Origin: Mallotus nudiflorus
Lineage: Eukaryota; Streptophyta; Magnoliopsida; Malpighiales; Euphorbiaceae
Length of the DNA stretch: 64,000 nt
Assembly: GCA_947683625.1 (NCBI GenBank)
Contig: CANTUR010000128.1
Span: 625,001 to 689,000 of the forward strand
Direction of reading: 5' to 3'
Below, in pieces: positions 36,601-51,998 of this stretch; the stretch's first letter is position 1, and each line of letters starts with the position of its first letter. Both the position numbers and the translations under genes were made by a program. The notes under the pieces were generated by a model. The model searched no databases. It saw nothing but the letters and a program-made list of their open reading frames with translations, and was not told the DNA's origin.

Positions 36601-39600
36601 TGCCAATGCAGTCTCATCCTTAAGCCCCTAAATTTGGACTGCTACAGACTTTGTTAGTAGCACCCACTATAGGTCTCTGAGTTGACTATAATTTTATATA
36701 TTATAGGCTATATGGTTCAATCATGGTTGCCATAACCATCAATTTGAATCCCAAGTGCGCATGCCTACTTTATCAAATCCATCCGTAAATACCAATGCAG
36801 CCTTATCCATAGGGCCTTAAATTTATACTATAAATGAAGTCATTAGCACCAATTATAGGGCTCTGAGTCATCTTTGATTTGATATATTATGGCCCTTAAG
36901 TTCAATTGGGGTTGCCACAACCATCCATTTGAATCCCAAGTGTGCACGCCCACTTTGTCAAATCCATCCATAAATAATAATGTTGTCTCATCCACATTCA
37001 CCTAAATTTGGACTGCTACAAAGTTTTCCTTTAGTACCCATTATAGGAACTTGAGTTAGCTTTGAATGGATATATTATATGCCTTATGGTTCAATCAAGG
37101 TTGCCATGACCATCCATTTGAATCCCAAGTGCCCACACCCACTTTATCAAATCCATTTATAAATGTTAATGCAGTCTTATCTATAGGCCCCTAAATTAGG
37201 ATTTCTACAGAAAATGTTTGTAACTCCCATTATAGGGCTCTGAGTCAACTTTAATTTGATATGTTATAGGCTCCATGGTTCAATCGGGGTTGCCACGACT
37301 GTACATTTGAAGCCTAAGTTCGTATGCCCACTTTGTCAAATCCATCCATAAATGCCAATGTAGTTGCATTGATAGGCCCTTAAATTTGGACTGCTACAGT
37401 TGATGTCTATAGATCCTATTAAAGTACTCTAAGTCATCTTTGATTTGATATATTACAAACCCCATGGTTCAATCGGGGTTTCTACGACTGTCCATTTGAA
37501 TCCTAAGTTTGCATGCCCATTTTGTCAAATCCATCCATAAATGTCAATGTATTCTCATCCATATGCCCTCAAATTTGGATTGCTACAGACTTTATCTTTA
37601 GTGATCATTATAGAGCTCTAAGTCAACTATGATTTGATATATTATAGGCCTTATGGTTCAATCAGGGTTGCCATGACCAGCCATTGGAATCCCAACTGCA
37701 CACACCCACTTTCTCAAATCCATCTATAAATACCAATGCAGTCACATCCATAAGCCCCTATATTTGGACTACTATAAATGATGTATATAACACCCAGTAT
37801 AGGACTTTGATTCAGCTTGAATTTGATATATTTTAGGCCCCATGGTTTAATTTAAGTTGCCACTACAGTCATTTGAATCCCAAATGCACACGCCTAGTTT
37901 GTCAAATCCATCCATAAATACCAATGCAACCTTATCTATAGGACCTTAAAATTGGATTGCTATAGAGAAAGTTTATAGCTCCCATTATAAGGCTCTAAGT
38001 AAGCTTCAATTTGATATATTATGGGCCTTGTGTTTCAATTGGGGTTGCAATGACTTTCCATTTAAAGCCAAAGTGCACACTCCCACTTTATCAAATCCAT
38101 CCATAACTGCCAATGCAGTCTCATCCATTGGCCCTTAAATTTTGGCTGCTACAAATAAAGTTTATAGTACCTATTATAGTGCTTTGAGTTAGCTTTGATT
38201 TAATATATTATAGGCCTTGTGGTTCAATTGAGGTTGCAACAACCATCCATTTGAAGTACAACTACACATGCCCACTTTGTCAAGTCTATCCATAAATGCC
38301 AATGTAGTGTCATCCCTAAGGCCCTAAATTTGGATTGTTACAAATGAAGTGTGTAGCACCCAATATAGGACTCTGAGTCAACCTCAATTTGATATATTAT
38401 GGGCCCCATGGTTTAATCGAGGTTGCCACGATAGTCCATTTAAAGCCCAAGTGTGCACACCCACTTTGTCAAATCCATCCATAAACGTCAATGCAGTATC
38501 ATCCATAGGCCCTAAATTTAGACTGTTATAGATGAATTCTATAATATCCATTATAAGGCTTTGAGTCAACTTAAATTTGATATAATATGGACCCCATGGT
38601 TCAACCAGGGTTGCCAAGACCATCTATTTGAATCCCAAGTGCGCATGCCCACTTTTTTATAACCATCCATAAATTCTAATGCAGTCTCATCCATAGGCCC
38701 CTAAATTTGGATTGGTATAGAAGAAGTGTTTATCACCCATTGTAGGACCCTGAGTCAGCCTTGATTCAAAATATTATAGGCCTCATAGTTCAATAAGGGT
38801 TGCCACGACTATACATTTAAAGCCTAAGTGCTCATGCCAACTTTGTCAAATCCATCCAAAAATGGCAATACCATCTCATCCATAGGCCCTTAAATTTGAA
38901 CTGCTAGAGACGAATTTATGGCACCTAATATAGGGCTCTGAGATAGCTTTAACATTATATATTATGGGCCTCATGGTTCAATCGGGGTTACCACAATCAT
39001 CCAATTGAAGCCCAAGTGCACTGGCCACTTTGTTAAATCTATCCATAAATGTAAATGCAATCTTATCCACAAGCCTCTAAATTTGGATTGCAACAAATAA
39101 AATGTGTAGAAAACACTATTGGGCTCTGAGTCAGATTCAATTTGCTATATTATGGGCCACATGGTTCAATTAGGGTTGCCACAACCATCCATTTAAAGCC
39201 CAAATTCAAAAGCCCACTTTGCCAAATCCATCCATAAATGCCAACGCAGTCTCATCCGTAAGCCCCTAAATTTGGATAGCTACAAATAAAGTGTATAGTA
39301 CATAATATAGGGCTCTAACTCAGCTTTAATTTGATATATTATGGGCCCCACAGTTCAATCAGGGTTGCCATGACCATCCATTTAAACCCCAAGTGTGCAC
39401 CCCTACTTTATCAAATCCATCCATAAAAGCCAATGCAGTCTAATCTGTAGGCCCCTAAACTTTGACTGCAATAGATAACTATATAGACCACATTATAAGG
39501 CTCTAAGTTGCTTTAATTTAATATGTTATGGGCTCTTTGGTTCAATCGAGGTTGCCACAACCATCCATTTGAAGCCCAAGTGCGCACGCCCACTTTGTCA

Positions 39601-40041
39601 AATCCATCCATAAATGCTAATGTGGTCCCCTCCACATGCCCCTAAATTTGGATTACTACAAATGAAGTGTGCAGCACCCATTATAAAGCTTTGAGTCAGC
39701 TTTGGTTTGATATATTATAGGACTTTTGGTTCAATCAGGGTTGCTAAGACCATCCATTTGAATCCAAATGTGCACACCCACTTTGTCAAATTTATCCATA
39801 AATGATAATGTAGTCTCATCCATAAGCCCCTAAATTTGGACTACTATAAATGAAGTCTATAGCACCCATTATAGGGCTTTGATTCAACCTCGATTCAATA
39901 TATTATTGTCTTTATGGTTCAATTGGAGTTGCCATGACCATCCATGGTTCAATTAAGTGTGCACACTTACTTTGTCAAATCCATCCATAAATGGAAATGC
40001 AGCCTCATCCATAGGCCCCTAAATTTAGACTGCTATACAAA

Positions 40042-43000
40042 AATTTTATAGGACCCCATAGATCAATTGTGGATGCCATGACCGTCTATTTGAATCCTAA
40101 GTATGCACGCCTATTTTGTTAATACCAATGCATAAATTTGGATTGCTACAGACAATGTTTATAGTTCCCATTATAGGGCTCTGAGTCAGCTTTGATTTAA
40201 TATATTATAGGCCCCATGGTTTAATCAGGATTGCCACGATCATCCATTTGAAGCCCAAGTGCATACGCCTACTTTTTCAAATCCATCCATAAATGCCATT
40301 GTAGTCTCATCCATAGGCCCCTAAATTTGGATTGGTACAAAAGAAGTGTATAACACCTAATATAGGGCTCTGAGTCAACCTCGATTTCATATGTTATGGT
40401 CTCCGTGGTTGAATCAGGGTTGCCACCAACATCCATTTATAGCCCAAGAGCACACGCCCACTTTGTCAAATCCATCCATAAATACTAATGCAGTCTCATC
40501 CATAGGCCCTTGAAATTGGATTACAATATAAAAAGTGTGTAGCGCTAATTATAAGGCTCCGTGTCATCCTCAATTTGATATATAATAGGCCCCGTGGTTG
40601 AATTAGGGTTGCCATGACTATCCATTTAAAGCCTAAGTGTGCACGCCCACTTTGTCAAATTTATCCATAAATACTAATCCAGTCTCATCCATAGGCCCCT
40701 AAATTTGTAATGCCATAGATCAAGTATGTAGCACCTATTATAGGGCTCTAAGTCAGCTTCGATTTAATATATTATAGGCCCCATGGTTCAGTCGGGGTCA
40801 CTACAACAGTAATTTGAAACCTAGGTGGGCATCTCCACTTTTTCAAATCCATCCATATATGTCAATGCAGTCTCATCCGTAGGCCCCTAAATTTGGATTA
40901 CTATAAATAAAGTGTGTAAGACTTATTATAGGGCTCTTTAGCACCCATTATAAGGCTCTGAGTCAGCTTCGATCTAATATATCATGGGCTTCATGGTTTA
41001 ATTAGGGTTGCCACGACCTTCCATTTGAAGCCCAAGTGCGCACGCCCACTTTGTCAAATCCATCCATAAATTCCAATACAGTGTCGTCCACAGGCCCTTA
41101 TACAAACGATGTGAATAGCACCCATTATAGTGCTCTGAGTCAACTTTGGTTTGATATATTATTATCTTGAGGTTCAATTAAGGTTACCATGACCATCCAT
41201 TTAAAGCTCAAGTGTGCATGCCCACTTTGTCAAATCCATATGCAAATGCCAATGTAGTCTTATCCGTATGCCCCTAAATTTGGACTGCTATAGACTTTAT
41301 CTTTATTACCTATTAAAGGGCTTTGATTCAACTTCGATTTTATATGTTACAAGCTTTGTGGTTCAATTAGGCATGCCATGACCATCCATTTGAAGATCAA
41401 GTGTGCATGCCCACTTTGCCAAATCCATCCATAAATGCCAATACAGTGTCATTCGTAAGCCCTTAAATTTGGATTTCTACAAACAAAGTGTGTAGCACCC
41501 ATTATAGGGCTCTAAGTCAGCTTTGGTTTGATATGTTAATGGCCCAAGGTTCAATGGGGCTTGCCATGACTATCCATGTGAAGCCCAAGTGCGCACACCC
41601 ACTTTGTTAAATACATCTATAAATACCAATGCAATCTCATCCATATGCCCCTAAATCTGGACTACTACAAACTTTGTCTTTAGCACTTATTATAGGGCTC
41701 TGAGTCAGCTTTGTTTTGTTATATTATGAGCCCTGTGGTTTAATCAAGTTTGCCATAACCATCCATTTGAATCTAAGTGTGCACGACCGCTTTGTCAAAT
41801 CCATCCATAAATGCCAATGCATTCTCATCCATAGGCCTTAAAATTTAGAATGCTACATAAATAGTCTATAGTACCTATTATAGGGTTCTAATTCAGCTTC
41901 AATTTAATATATTATGGGCCTTGTGGTTCAATCAGGGTTGCCATGACTGTCCATTTGAAGCCCAAGTGTGCATGCCTACTTTGTCAAATCCATCCATCGA
42001 CCTTTAAATTTGGATTTCTATAAATGAAGTTCATAACATTCACTATAGTGCTCTGAGTCAACTTTGGTTTGATATACTATTGGCTCAAGGTTCAATGGGG
42101 GTTGCAATGACCATCCATTTGAAGCCCAAGTGTGCACGCCCACTTTGTAAAATCGATCCATAAATGCCAATGCAGTCTTATCCATATGCCCTTAAATCTG
42201 GACTACAACAAACTTTGTCTTTAGTACCTGTTATAGGGCTTTGAGTCAGCTTTGTTTTGATATATTATAAGGCTTATGGTTTAATTAGGGTTGTCACGAC
42301 CGTCCATTTGAATATAAGTGCACACGCCCCCTTTGTCAAATCCATTTATAAATGCCAATCCATTCTCATCCATATGCCCTAAAATTTGGAGTGCTACAAA
42401 TAAATTCTATAGCACCTATCATAGGGTTATAATTTATATTTGATTTGATATATCATGGGCCCCATAGTTCAATCAGGGTTGCCATGACTATCTATTTAAA
42501 GCCCAAGTGTGCATGCCAACTTTGTTAAATCCATCCATAAATGCCAATGTAGTGTCATCCATAAGCCCTTAAATTTGGATTTCTACAAATGAAGTGTGTA
42601 ACACCCATTATAGCACTCTGAGAGAGCTTCAGTTTAACATATTATTGGCCTAAGGTTCAATTAGGGTTGCCATGACCATCCATATGAAGCCCAAGTGCAA
42701 ATGAACACTTAGTCAAATCCATCGATAAATGCTAATGTAGTCTCATTCATATGCCCCTAAATTTAAACTACTACAGACTTTGTCTTGAGCACTAATTATA
42801 AGGCTATATGTTAACTTTGATTTGATATAGTATGGGCGTTATGGTTCAGTTGGGTTACGACGAATGTCCATTTGATGTCCAAGTGTGCACGCCTACTTTA
42901 TCAAATCCATCCATAAAAGCTAATGTAGTCTCATCCATAGGCCCCTAAATTTGGATTTCTATAGATAAAGTATATGGCACCAATTATAGGGCTTTGAGTT

Positions 43001-45200
43001 AGCTTCAATTTAATATATTATGGGCCCTGTGGTTCAATAGAGGTTTCCACGATCGTCCATTTGAAGCCCAAGTGCGCATCCCACTTTGTCAAATCCATCC
43101 ATAAATGCCAATGTAGTCTCATCCATAGGCCTCTAAATTTGGATTGCTATAAATGAAGTGTGTAGCACCCATTATAGGGCTTTAAGTTAGCTTTGGTTTG
43201 ATATATTATAGGCTTGAGGCTCAATTAGGGTTGCTTTGATCATCCATTTGAAGCCTAAATGTGCATGCCCACTTTGTCAAATCCATCCATAAATGTCAAT
43301 GCAGTCTCATCCATATGCCCCTAAATTTGAACTATTATAGGCTTTATCTTTAGCACTTATTATAGGGCTCTGAGTCATCTTTGATTTGATATATTATGGG
43401 CCCTGTGGTTTTGGTAGGCTTGCCACGACCGTCCATTTGAATCCAATTATGCATGCCCACTTTGTCAAATCCATTCATAAATGCCAATGCAGTCTTATCC
43501 GTAGGATCCTAAATTTGGATTGCTACAAATGAGGCCTATGGCACCCATTATAGGGCTTTGAGTTAGCTTTGATTTGATATATTTATGGGCCCTATGGTTC
43601 AATCAGTGTTTCCAGGACCATCCATATGAATCGCAAGTACGTTTTCCCACTTTTTCAAATCCATGCATATATGCCAATGTAAGCTCATCTATAGGCCCCT
43701 AAATTTGGATTTTTACAAACAAAATTTATTGGTCCTATTATAGGGCTCTGATTTAGCTTTGATTTGATTTATTATAAGCCTCATGGTTCAATCTAGGTTG
43801 CCACGATAGTGCATTTGAATCCTAAGTGCGCACACCCACTTTTTCAAATCCATCCATAAATTCCAATGTAGTCTCATCGATAAGCCCTTAAATTTGGTTT
43901 GGTATAGAAGAAGTGTGTAGCACCCACTATAGGGCTCTGAGTTAGCCTCTATTCGATATATTATGGGCTCTATAGTTCAATTGAGGTTGCCATGATTGCC
44001 CATTTATAGCCTAAGTATGCACACACACTTTGTCAATTCCATCCATAAATAGAAATGCAGTCTTATCCATAGGCCCCTAAATTTGGACTACTACAGGAAA
44101 AGTTTGTAGGGCCCCAGGGTTCAATTGTGTTTCCATGACTGTCCATTTTAATCCTAAGTATGCAAGCCCATTTTGTCAAATCCATGCAGTCTCATCTATA
44201 GGCCCCTAAATTTGGATTGTAATAGACAATATTTATAGCTCCCATCATAGGGCTTTGAGTAAGCTTTGATTTCATATATTATGGGCCCTGTGGTTTAATT
44301 AGAGTTGCCATGATAATCCATTTGAAGCTTGAGTACACACACCCACTTTTTCAAATCCATCTATTAATGCCATTTCAGTCTCATCCATAGGCCCCTAAAT
44401 TTTAATCGATACAAAAGAAGTGTGTAACACCCATTATAAGGCTCTGAGTCAGCCCCAATTCGATAAGTTATAGGCTCCATGGTTCAATAGGGATTACCAC
44501 GACCATCCATTTATAGCCCAAGAGTGCACACCCAATGGCAATGCAGTCTTATCCATAGGCCTCGAAATTTAGACAACTATAGTCAAAGTTTATAGCACTT
44601 AATATAAGGGGTCTAAGTCAGATTCAATTTCACATAATATGGGTCTCATGGTTCAATCAGGGCTACCACTACTGTCCATTTGAAGCCTAAGTGTGTATGC
44701 CCACTTTGTCAAATCCATCCATAAATGCCAATGCAATCTCATCCATAGGACCTTAAATTTTGATTACTACAGACCAAGTGTGTAGCACACATTTTAGGTG
44801 TCTAAGTCAGCTTCTATTTGATATATTATGAGCCCTGTGGTTCAATCCGGATTGCCATGACCATCCATTTGAAGCCCAAGTCTACATACCCACTTTGTCA
44901 AATCCATCTGTAAATGCCAATGGAGTCTCATCCATTAGCCCCTAAATTTGGATTGCTATGAATGAAGTGTGTAGCACTTATTATAGTGCTCTTTAGCACC
45001 CATTATAGGGCTTTGAGTTAGCTTTGATTTTATATATCATGGGCTTCATGGTTCAATCGGGGTTGCCACGACCTCCCATTTAAAGCCTAAATGCACACGC
45101 CCACTTTGTCAAATCCATCTATAAATGCCAATGTTGCATTATCCACAGGCCCCTAAATTGGGATACCTATAAATGAAGTTTATGGCACCCATTATAGGGC
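40042..45200 (+). repeat. Duplicated ~4.06-kb satellite segment sharing two rearrangement scars
   Basis: A fused monomer with TATAGGACCCC then AGATCAATTG at about 40042 has a counterpart at 44101 (offset 4,059). An unusual partial duplication, GCTCTTTAGCACCCATTATA, at about 40933 recurs at 44988 (offset 4,055). Both are followed by the same variants (CATGGGCTTCATGG, CACAGGCCC). Shared scars at the same spacing show that one segment of about 21-22 monomers was copied as a block. Confidence 0.85.
41280..43345 (+). repeat. 3-monomer higher-order repeat, about 560 bp
   Basis: The variant ATATGCCCCTAAAT followed by ACTTTGTCTTTAGCAC-type text recurs at about 41292, 41665, 42215, 42780 and 43330. 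After the first 373-bp step, the spacing is about 550-565 bp, or three monomers. Each is preceded by a monomer with GGTTTGATAT and AAGGTTCAAT. The same variant pair occurs as a dimer step near 10.66, 11.04 and 11.41 kb. Confidence 0.75.
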
Positions 45201-48200
45201 TCTGAGTCAACTTTTTTTTTATATATTATTGACTTGAGGTTCAATTAGGGTTGCCATGACCATCCATTTGAAGCCCAAGTGTGCACGCCCACTTTGTCAA
45301 ATCCATCTATAAATAATAATGCAATCTCATCCATATGCCCCTAAATTTGAACTACTACAGACTTTATCTTTAGCATCCATTATAAGGCTCAGAGTCAGCT
45401 TCGATTTGATATATTATGGGCTTCATGGTTTAATAGGGGTTACCACGATCGTCCATTGATAAATTAAGGGTGCACGCCCACTTTGTCAAATCCATCCATA
45501 AATGCCAATGCAGTATCATCCATAGGCCCTTAAAGTTGGATTTCTACAAATGAAGTTCGTAGCCCCCACTATAGGGTTTTAAGTCAACTTTGGTTTGATG
45601 TATTTTTGGCTTAAGGTTCAATAGGGGTTGCCATGTTGGTCCATTTGAAGCCCAAGTGTTCTCGCCCACTTTGTTAAATCCATCCATAAATGCCAATGGA
45701 GTGTCATCCATAGGCCCCTAAATTTGGATTTCTACAAATAAACTATATAGTACCCATTATAGGGCACTGAGTCAACATTTATTTAATTTATTATGGGCCC
45801 CATGGTTCAATCGAGGTTGCCACAACCATCCATTTGAAGCCCAAGTGTGCATGCCCACTTTGTGAAATCCATCCATAAATGCCAATATAGTCTTATCCAT
45901 AGACCCTTAATTTTGGACTACTATTGATAATGGTTATATCACCCATTATAGGGCTTTGAATCAGCATTGATTTGAAATATTATAGGCCCCATTGTTCAAT
46001 TGGGTTGCCACAACCATCCATTTCAAGCTAAAGTTTGCATGCCTACTTTGTTAAATCCATCCATAAATGCCAACACAGTCTCATCCATTGGCCCTTAAAT
46101 TTGGATTTCTACAAATGAAGTGTGTAGCACTCACTATAGGGCTTTGAGTTAGTTTTGGTTTGATATATTATTGGCCTAAGGTTCAACTGAGGTTACCATG
46201 ACTGTCCTTTTAAAGCTCAAGTGTGCTCATCGACTTTGTCAAATACATCCATAAATGCCAATGCAGTCTCATCCATATGCCCCTAAATTTGGACTACTAT
46301 AGACTCTACCTTTAGCACCAATTATAGGGCTCTGAGTCAAATTCAATTTGATAAATTATGGTTTTTGTGGTTTAATCAGGGTTGCCATGAACATCCATTT
46401 GAATCCATGTGCGCACGCCCGCTTTGTCAAATCCATCCATAAATGCCAATGCAGTCTCATCCATAGGCCCCTAAATTTTGATTGCTATAGATAAAGTCTA
46501 TAATACCCATTTTAGGGTTTTGAGTCAGCTTTGATTTGATATAATATGGGCCCTATGGTTTAATCAGGATTACTATGAATGTCCATTTGAATCCCAAGTG
46601 CGCAAGCCCACTTTGTCAAATCCATCCATAAATGCCAATGTAGTCTTATCTATAGGCCCCTATATTTGGATTGCTATAAACAACATTTATAACTCCTATT
46701 ATAGGACTCTAGGTTAGCTTTGATTTGATATATTGTAGGCTTCGTGGTTGAATCAGGGATGCCACGACAATCCATTTGAAGCCCAAGTGTGCATGCCTAC
46801 TTTATCAAATCTATCCATAAATACAAATGCAGTCTCATCCATAGGCCCCTAAATTTGTACCGCTACAGATGAAATACGTAGTGCCCATTAAAGGGCTCTA
46901 GGTCAACTTAAATTTGATATATTATGTGCCCCATGGTTCAATTAGGGTTGCCACAATTGTAAATTTGAAGCCTAAGTACTCACACCCACTTTATCAAATC
47001 CATATAAAAATGCCAATGCATTTTCATCCATTGACCCCTAAATTTTGGACTACTATAGATGTTATCTATATCACCAATTATAGGGCTCTAAGTTAGCTTC
47101 GATTTAATATGTTATAGGCCTTGTGGTTCAATTAGGGTTGCCATGACTGTCCATTCGAGTCCTAAGTGCATACACCCACTTCGTCAAATCCATCCATAAA
47201 TGCTAATGCAGTCTTATCTATATGCCCTAAAATTTGGATTGCTGTAGATAAAGTTTATTGCCCTAATTATATGGCATCGAGTTAGTTTTAATTTGATATA
47301 TTATGGGCCCTGTGGTTAAATCTCAATTGAAATAATATTCCATTTGAAGCCCAAGTGCCCACGCCCACTTTGTCAAATCCATCCATGAATGCCAATGCAG
47401 TCTCATCCATAGGCCCTTAAATTTGGACTGCTATAGAGAAATTTTATGGCATCCATTATAGGGCTCTAAGTCAACCTTGATTTGATATATTATTTTCCTT
47501 GTGGTTCAATCGGGGTTGCCAGACCATCCATCTGAAGCCCAAGTGTGCATGCCCACTTTGTCAAATCCATCCATAAATGCCAATGTAGTCTCATCCACAA
47601 TCCCCTAAAGGATTGGTACAGAAGAAGTGTGTAGCACACATTATAGGGCTTTGAGTCAACCTTAATTTAATTTATTATGGGCCTTGCGGTTCAATCAAGG
47701 TTGCCATGACCATCCATTTGAAGCCTAAGTGTGCATGCCCACTTTGTCAAATCCATCCATAAATGCCAATGCAGTCTCATTCGTATGCCCCTAAAGGATT
47801 AGAGCAAAAGAAGTGTGTAGCACCCATTATAGTGCTCTGAGTCAACCTTGATATGATATATTATGGGCTTCGTGGTTCAATTAGGGTTGCCATGGCTATC
47901 CATTTAAAGCCCCAGTGCATACACCCACTTTGTCAAATCCATCCATAAAATCCAATACAATCTCATCCATATGCCCCTAAATTTAGACTACTACAAAACT
48001 TTTCTTTAGCACCTATTATAGGGCTCTAAGTCAGCTTCGATTTGATATATTATGGACCCTATGATTTAATCGAGGTTACCACAACAATCCATTTGGATCC
48101 AAGTGCGCAAGCCCATTTTGTTAAATCCATCCATAAATGCCAATGCAATCTCATCCATAGGCCCCTAAATTTGGACTGCTATAGATGAAGTTTGTAGCTC

Positions 48201-51200
48201 CCCATATAGGGCACTAAGTTAGCTTTGATTTGATATGTCATGGGTTGTATGGTTGAATCAAGGTTTCCACGACTATCCATTTGTATCCCAAGTGTGCATG
48301 CCTACTTTGTAAAATCCATCCCTAAATGTGCTTCATCTATAGGCCCCCAAATATGGATTGCTACTAGAAAAAATTTATGGCTCCTATTATAGGGCTCTAA
48401 GTTATCTTTAATTTTATATATTATAGGCCCCGTCGTACAATCATGGTTGCCACAACCATCCATTCGTACCTAAGTGAGCACACCCACTTTGTCAAATCCA
48501 TCCATAAATGCCAATGCAATCTCATCCATAGGCCTTTAAATTTGTACTGTTGCAGATCAAATGTGTAGTAACCATTATAGAGCTCTAAGTTAGCTTCTAT
48601 TTGATATATTATAGGCCCTGTGGTTCAATCGGGGTTCCCAATACTGTCCTTTTGAAGCCCGAGCATGCACGCCTTCTTTGTCAAATCCATCCATAAATAC
48701 CAATGTAGTCTCATCCATAAGCCCCCAAATTTGGTTTGGTATACAAGAAGTGTGTAGTACCCATTATAGGGCATTGAGTCAGTCTCGATTTAATATATTA
48801 TAGCCCCCGTGGTTCAATTGAGGTTGCCACAATCGTCCATTTGAAGCCTAAGTGTGCACACCAACTTTGTCAAATCCATCCACAAATGCCAATGCGGTCT
48901 CAATCATAGGCCCCTAAATTTGGATAGCTACAAATGAAGTATGTAGCACACATTATAGGGCTCTAAGTTAGCTTTAATTTGATTTATTATGGGCATGTGG
49001 TTCAATTAGGGTTGCCATGACCGTCCATTTGAAGCCTAAGTATGCATGCATACTTTATTAAATCCATCTATAAATGCTAATACAGTCTCATCCATAGGGC
49101 CCTAAATTTGGATAGCTATAGGCTTTATCTATGGCAAAAATTATAGGGCCCTTGGTTAGCTTTGATTTGATACATTATGGCCCTCATAGTTCAATCGGGG
49201 TTGCCACGGCTGTCCATTTAAAGCCCAAGTACGCATGCTTACTTTGTCAAATCCATCCATAAATGCCAATGTTGTCTCATCCATAAGCCCCTAAATTTGG
49301 GCTGCTAAAGATGAAGTTTATAGCACCAATTATAGCACTCTAATTCAGCTTTAATTTAATATATTATGGCATATGTGGTTCAATCAGGGTTGCCACGAAA
49401 GTCCACTTGAATCCTATATGCGCTTGCACACTTTGTCAAATCCATGCAAAAATGCCAATACAGTTTCATCTCTAGGCCCCTAAATTTGGATCGCTATAGA
49501 AAACATGCATAACTCTTATTGTATAACTCAAAGTTAACTTCAATTTGATATATTATGGACCTCGTAGTTCAATCAAGGTTACCACGACTATCCATTTGAA
49601 GCCTAAGTGCGCACACCTACTTTGTCAAATTCATCCATAAATGCCAATGCAATCTCATTCGTAAGCCCTTAAATTTGGATTCCTATAATGAAGATTATAG
49701 CACATAGTATAGGGCTCTGAGTCATCTTGATTTGGTATGTTATGGGCTTTATGGTTCAATCGGGTTTGCCACGATCAACCATTAGAAGCCCAAGTGCGCT
49801 AGCCCACTTTGTCAAATCCATCCATAAATGTCAATGCAGTCTCATCCATGTGCCCTTAAATTTGGACTACTACAAAAATTTTCTTTAGCACCTATTATAG
49901 AGCTATGAGTTAGCTTTGATTTGATATATTATGGGCCTTGTCATTTAATCGAGGTTGCCATGACTGTCCATTTGGATCCAAGTGCACATGCCCATTTTGT
50001 CAAATCCATCCATAAATGCCAATGCAGTCTCATCCATAGGCCCCTAAATTTGGACTGCTACATATAAGGTTTATAGCAACCATTATAGGGCACCTAGTCA
50101 ACTTCGATTTGATATGTCATGAGCCCTATGGTATAATTGGGGTTGCCACGACTGTCCATTTGAATCCCAAATGTGTACGCCCACTTTGTCTAATCCATCC
50201 CTAAATGCCAATTCAGTCTCATCTATAGGTCCCTAAATTTGCATAGCTATGGAACAAGTTTATAGCTCCTATTATAGAGCTCTGAGTTAGCTTCAATTTG
50301 ATATATTATAGGCTCTATGGTACAATCGGGGTTGCCACGTCCGTTAATTCATAGCCCCTATCTATAAATGCGAATGCAATCTCATCCATTACCCCTTAAA
50401 TTTGTACTACTACACATGAAATGTGTAGTATCCAATAGAGAGCTCGGGGTTAGCTTTGATTTGATATATTAAGGGTCACATGGTTCAATCAAGGTTGCCA
50501 AGACCATCCATTTAAAGCCTAAGCATGCACACCCTCTTTGTCAAATCCATCCATAAATGCCAACACAGTTTTATCTATAGGCCCCTATGTTTGGATTACT
50601 ACAAATAACATTTAAAACTTCCATTATAGGGCTCTAGGTCAGCTTTGATTTGATATATTATGGGCCCTATAGTTAAATGAAGGTTGTGATGCCAGTCCAT
50701 TTAAAGATCAAGTGTGCACGCCCACTTTATCAAATCCATCCATAAATACCAATGCAATCTCATCCAGAGGCCCCTAAATTTGTACTGATATAGATAAATT
50801 GTATAGCGCCCAGTATAGGGCTCTATGTTAACTTCAATTTGATATATTATGTTCTCCTTAGTTCAATTAGGGTTGCTAGGACTACAAATTTAAAGCCCAA
50901 GTACGGACACCCACTTTGTCAAATCCATCCTTAAATGCTAATGCATTCTCATCCATTGACCCCTAAATTTTGGACTGCTATAAATGTTATCTATAACACT
51001 AATTATAGGTTATGGAGTTAGCTTTAATTTGATATACTATAGGCCCTATGGTTTAATCTGGGTTGCCATGATTGTCCATTTGAATCCTTAGCGTGCACAC
51101 CCACTTTGTCAAATCCATCCATAAATGCCAATGCAGTCTTATCTATAAGCCCTAAACTTTGGATTGCTAAAGATAAAGTTTATAGCTCTAATTAGAGGGC

Positions 51201-51998
51201 TCTAAGTCAGCTTTGATTTGATATATTATGGGCCCCATGGTTGAATCAACGTTGCCATAACAGTCCATTTCAAGCCCAAGTGTCCACACCCTCTTTGTCA
51301 AATTTGTCCATGAATGTCAGTGCAGTCTCATCCGTAGGCCCCTAAACTTGGACTGCTACAAACGAATTTTATAGCATCCATTATAGGGCTCTAAGTCAGT
51401 ATCAATTTGATATATTATTTTCCTCGTGGTTAAATCAACGTTGCCAGACCATCCATTTGAAGTCCAAGTGCACATGCCTACTATGTCAAATCCATCCATA
51501 AATGCCAATGTAGTCTCATCCATAATCCCCTAAAGGATTGGTGCAGAATAAGTGTGTACACACATTATAAGGCTCTAAGTCAACCATGATTTGATATATT
51601 ATAGGCCCTAAGGTTCAATCAAGGGTGCCACGACCGTCCATTTGAAGCCTAAGTATGCACTCCCACTTTGTCAAATCCATCCATAACTGCCAATGCAATC
51701 TCATTTGTATGCCCCTAAAGGATTGGTATAGAAGAAGTGTGTAGCACCCATTATAGGGCTTTGAATCAACCTTGATATGATATATTATGGGCTTTGTGGT
51801 TCAGTCGGGGTTGCCATGACCATCCATTTGAAGCCCAAGTGCGGACACCCACTTTGTTAAATCCGTCCATAAATGCCAATGCAGTCTCATCCATATGCCC
51901 CTAAATTTTGACTGCTATAGACCTTTTCTTTAGCACCTACTATAGGGCTCTAAGTCAGCTTTTATTTGATATATTATGAGCCCCATGGTTTAATTGGG

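Noticed and set aside
38349..38623. Overlapping plus and minus short ORFs
   Set aside because: Both are read-through of satellite monomers; nothing distinguishes them from neighbours.
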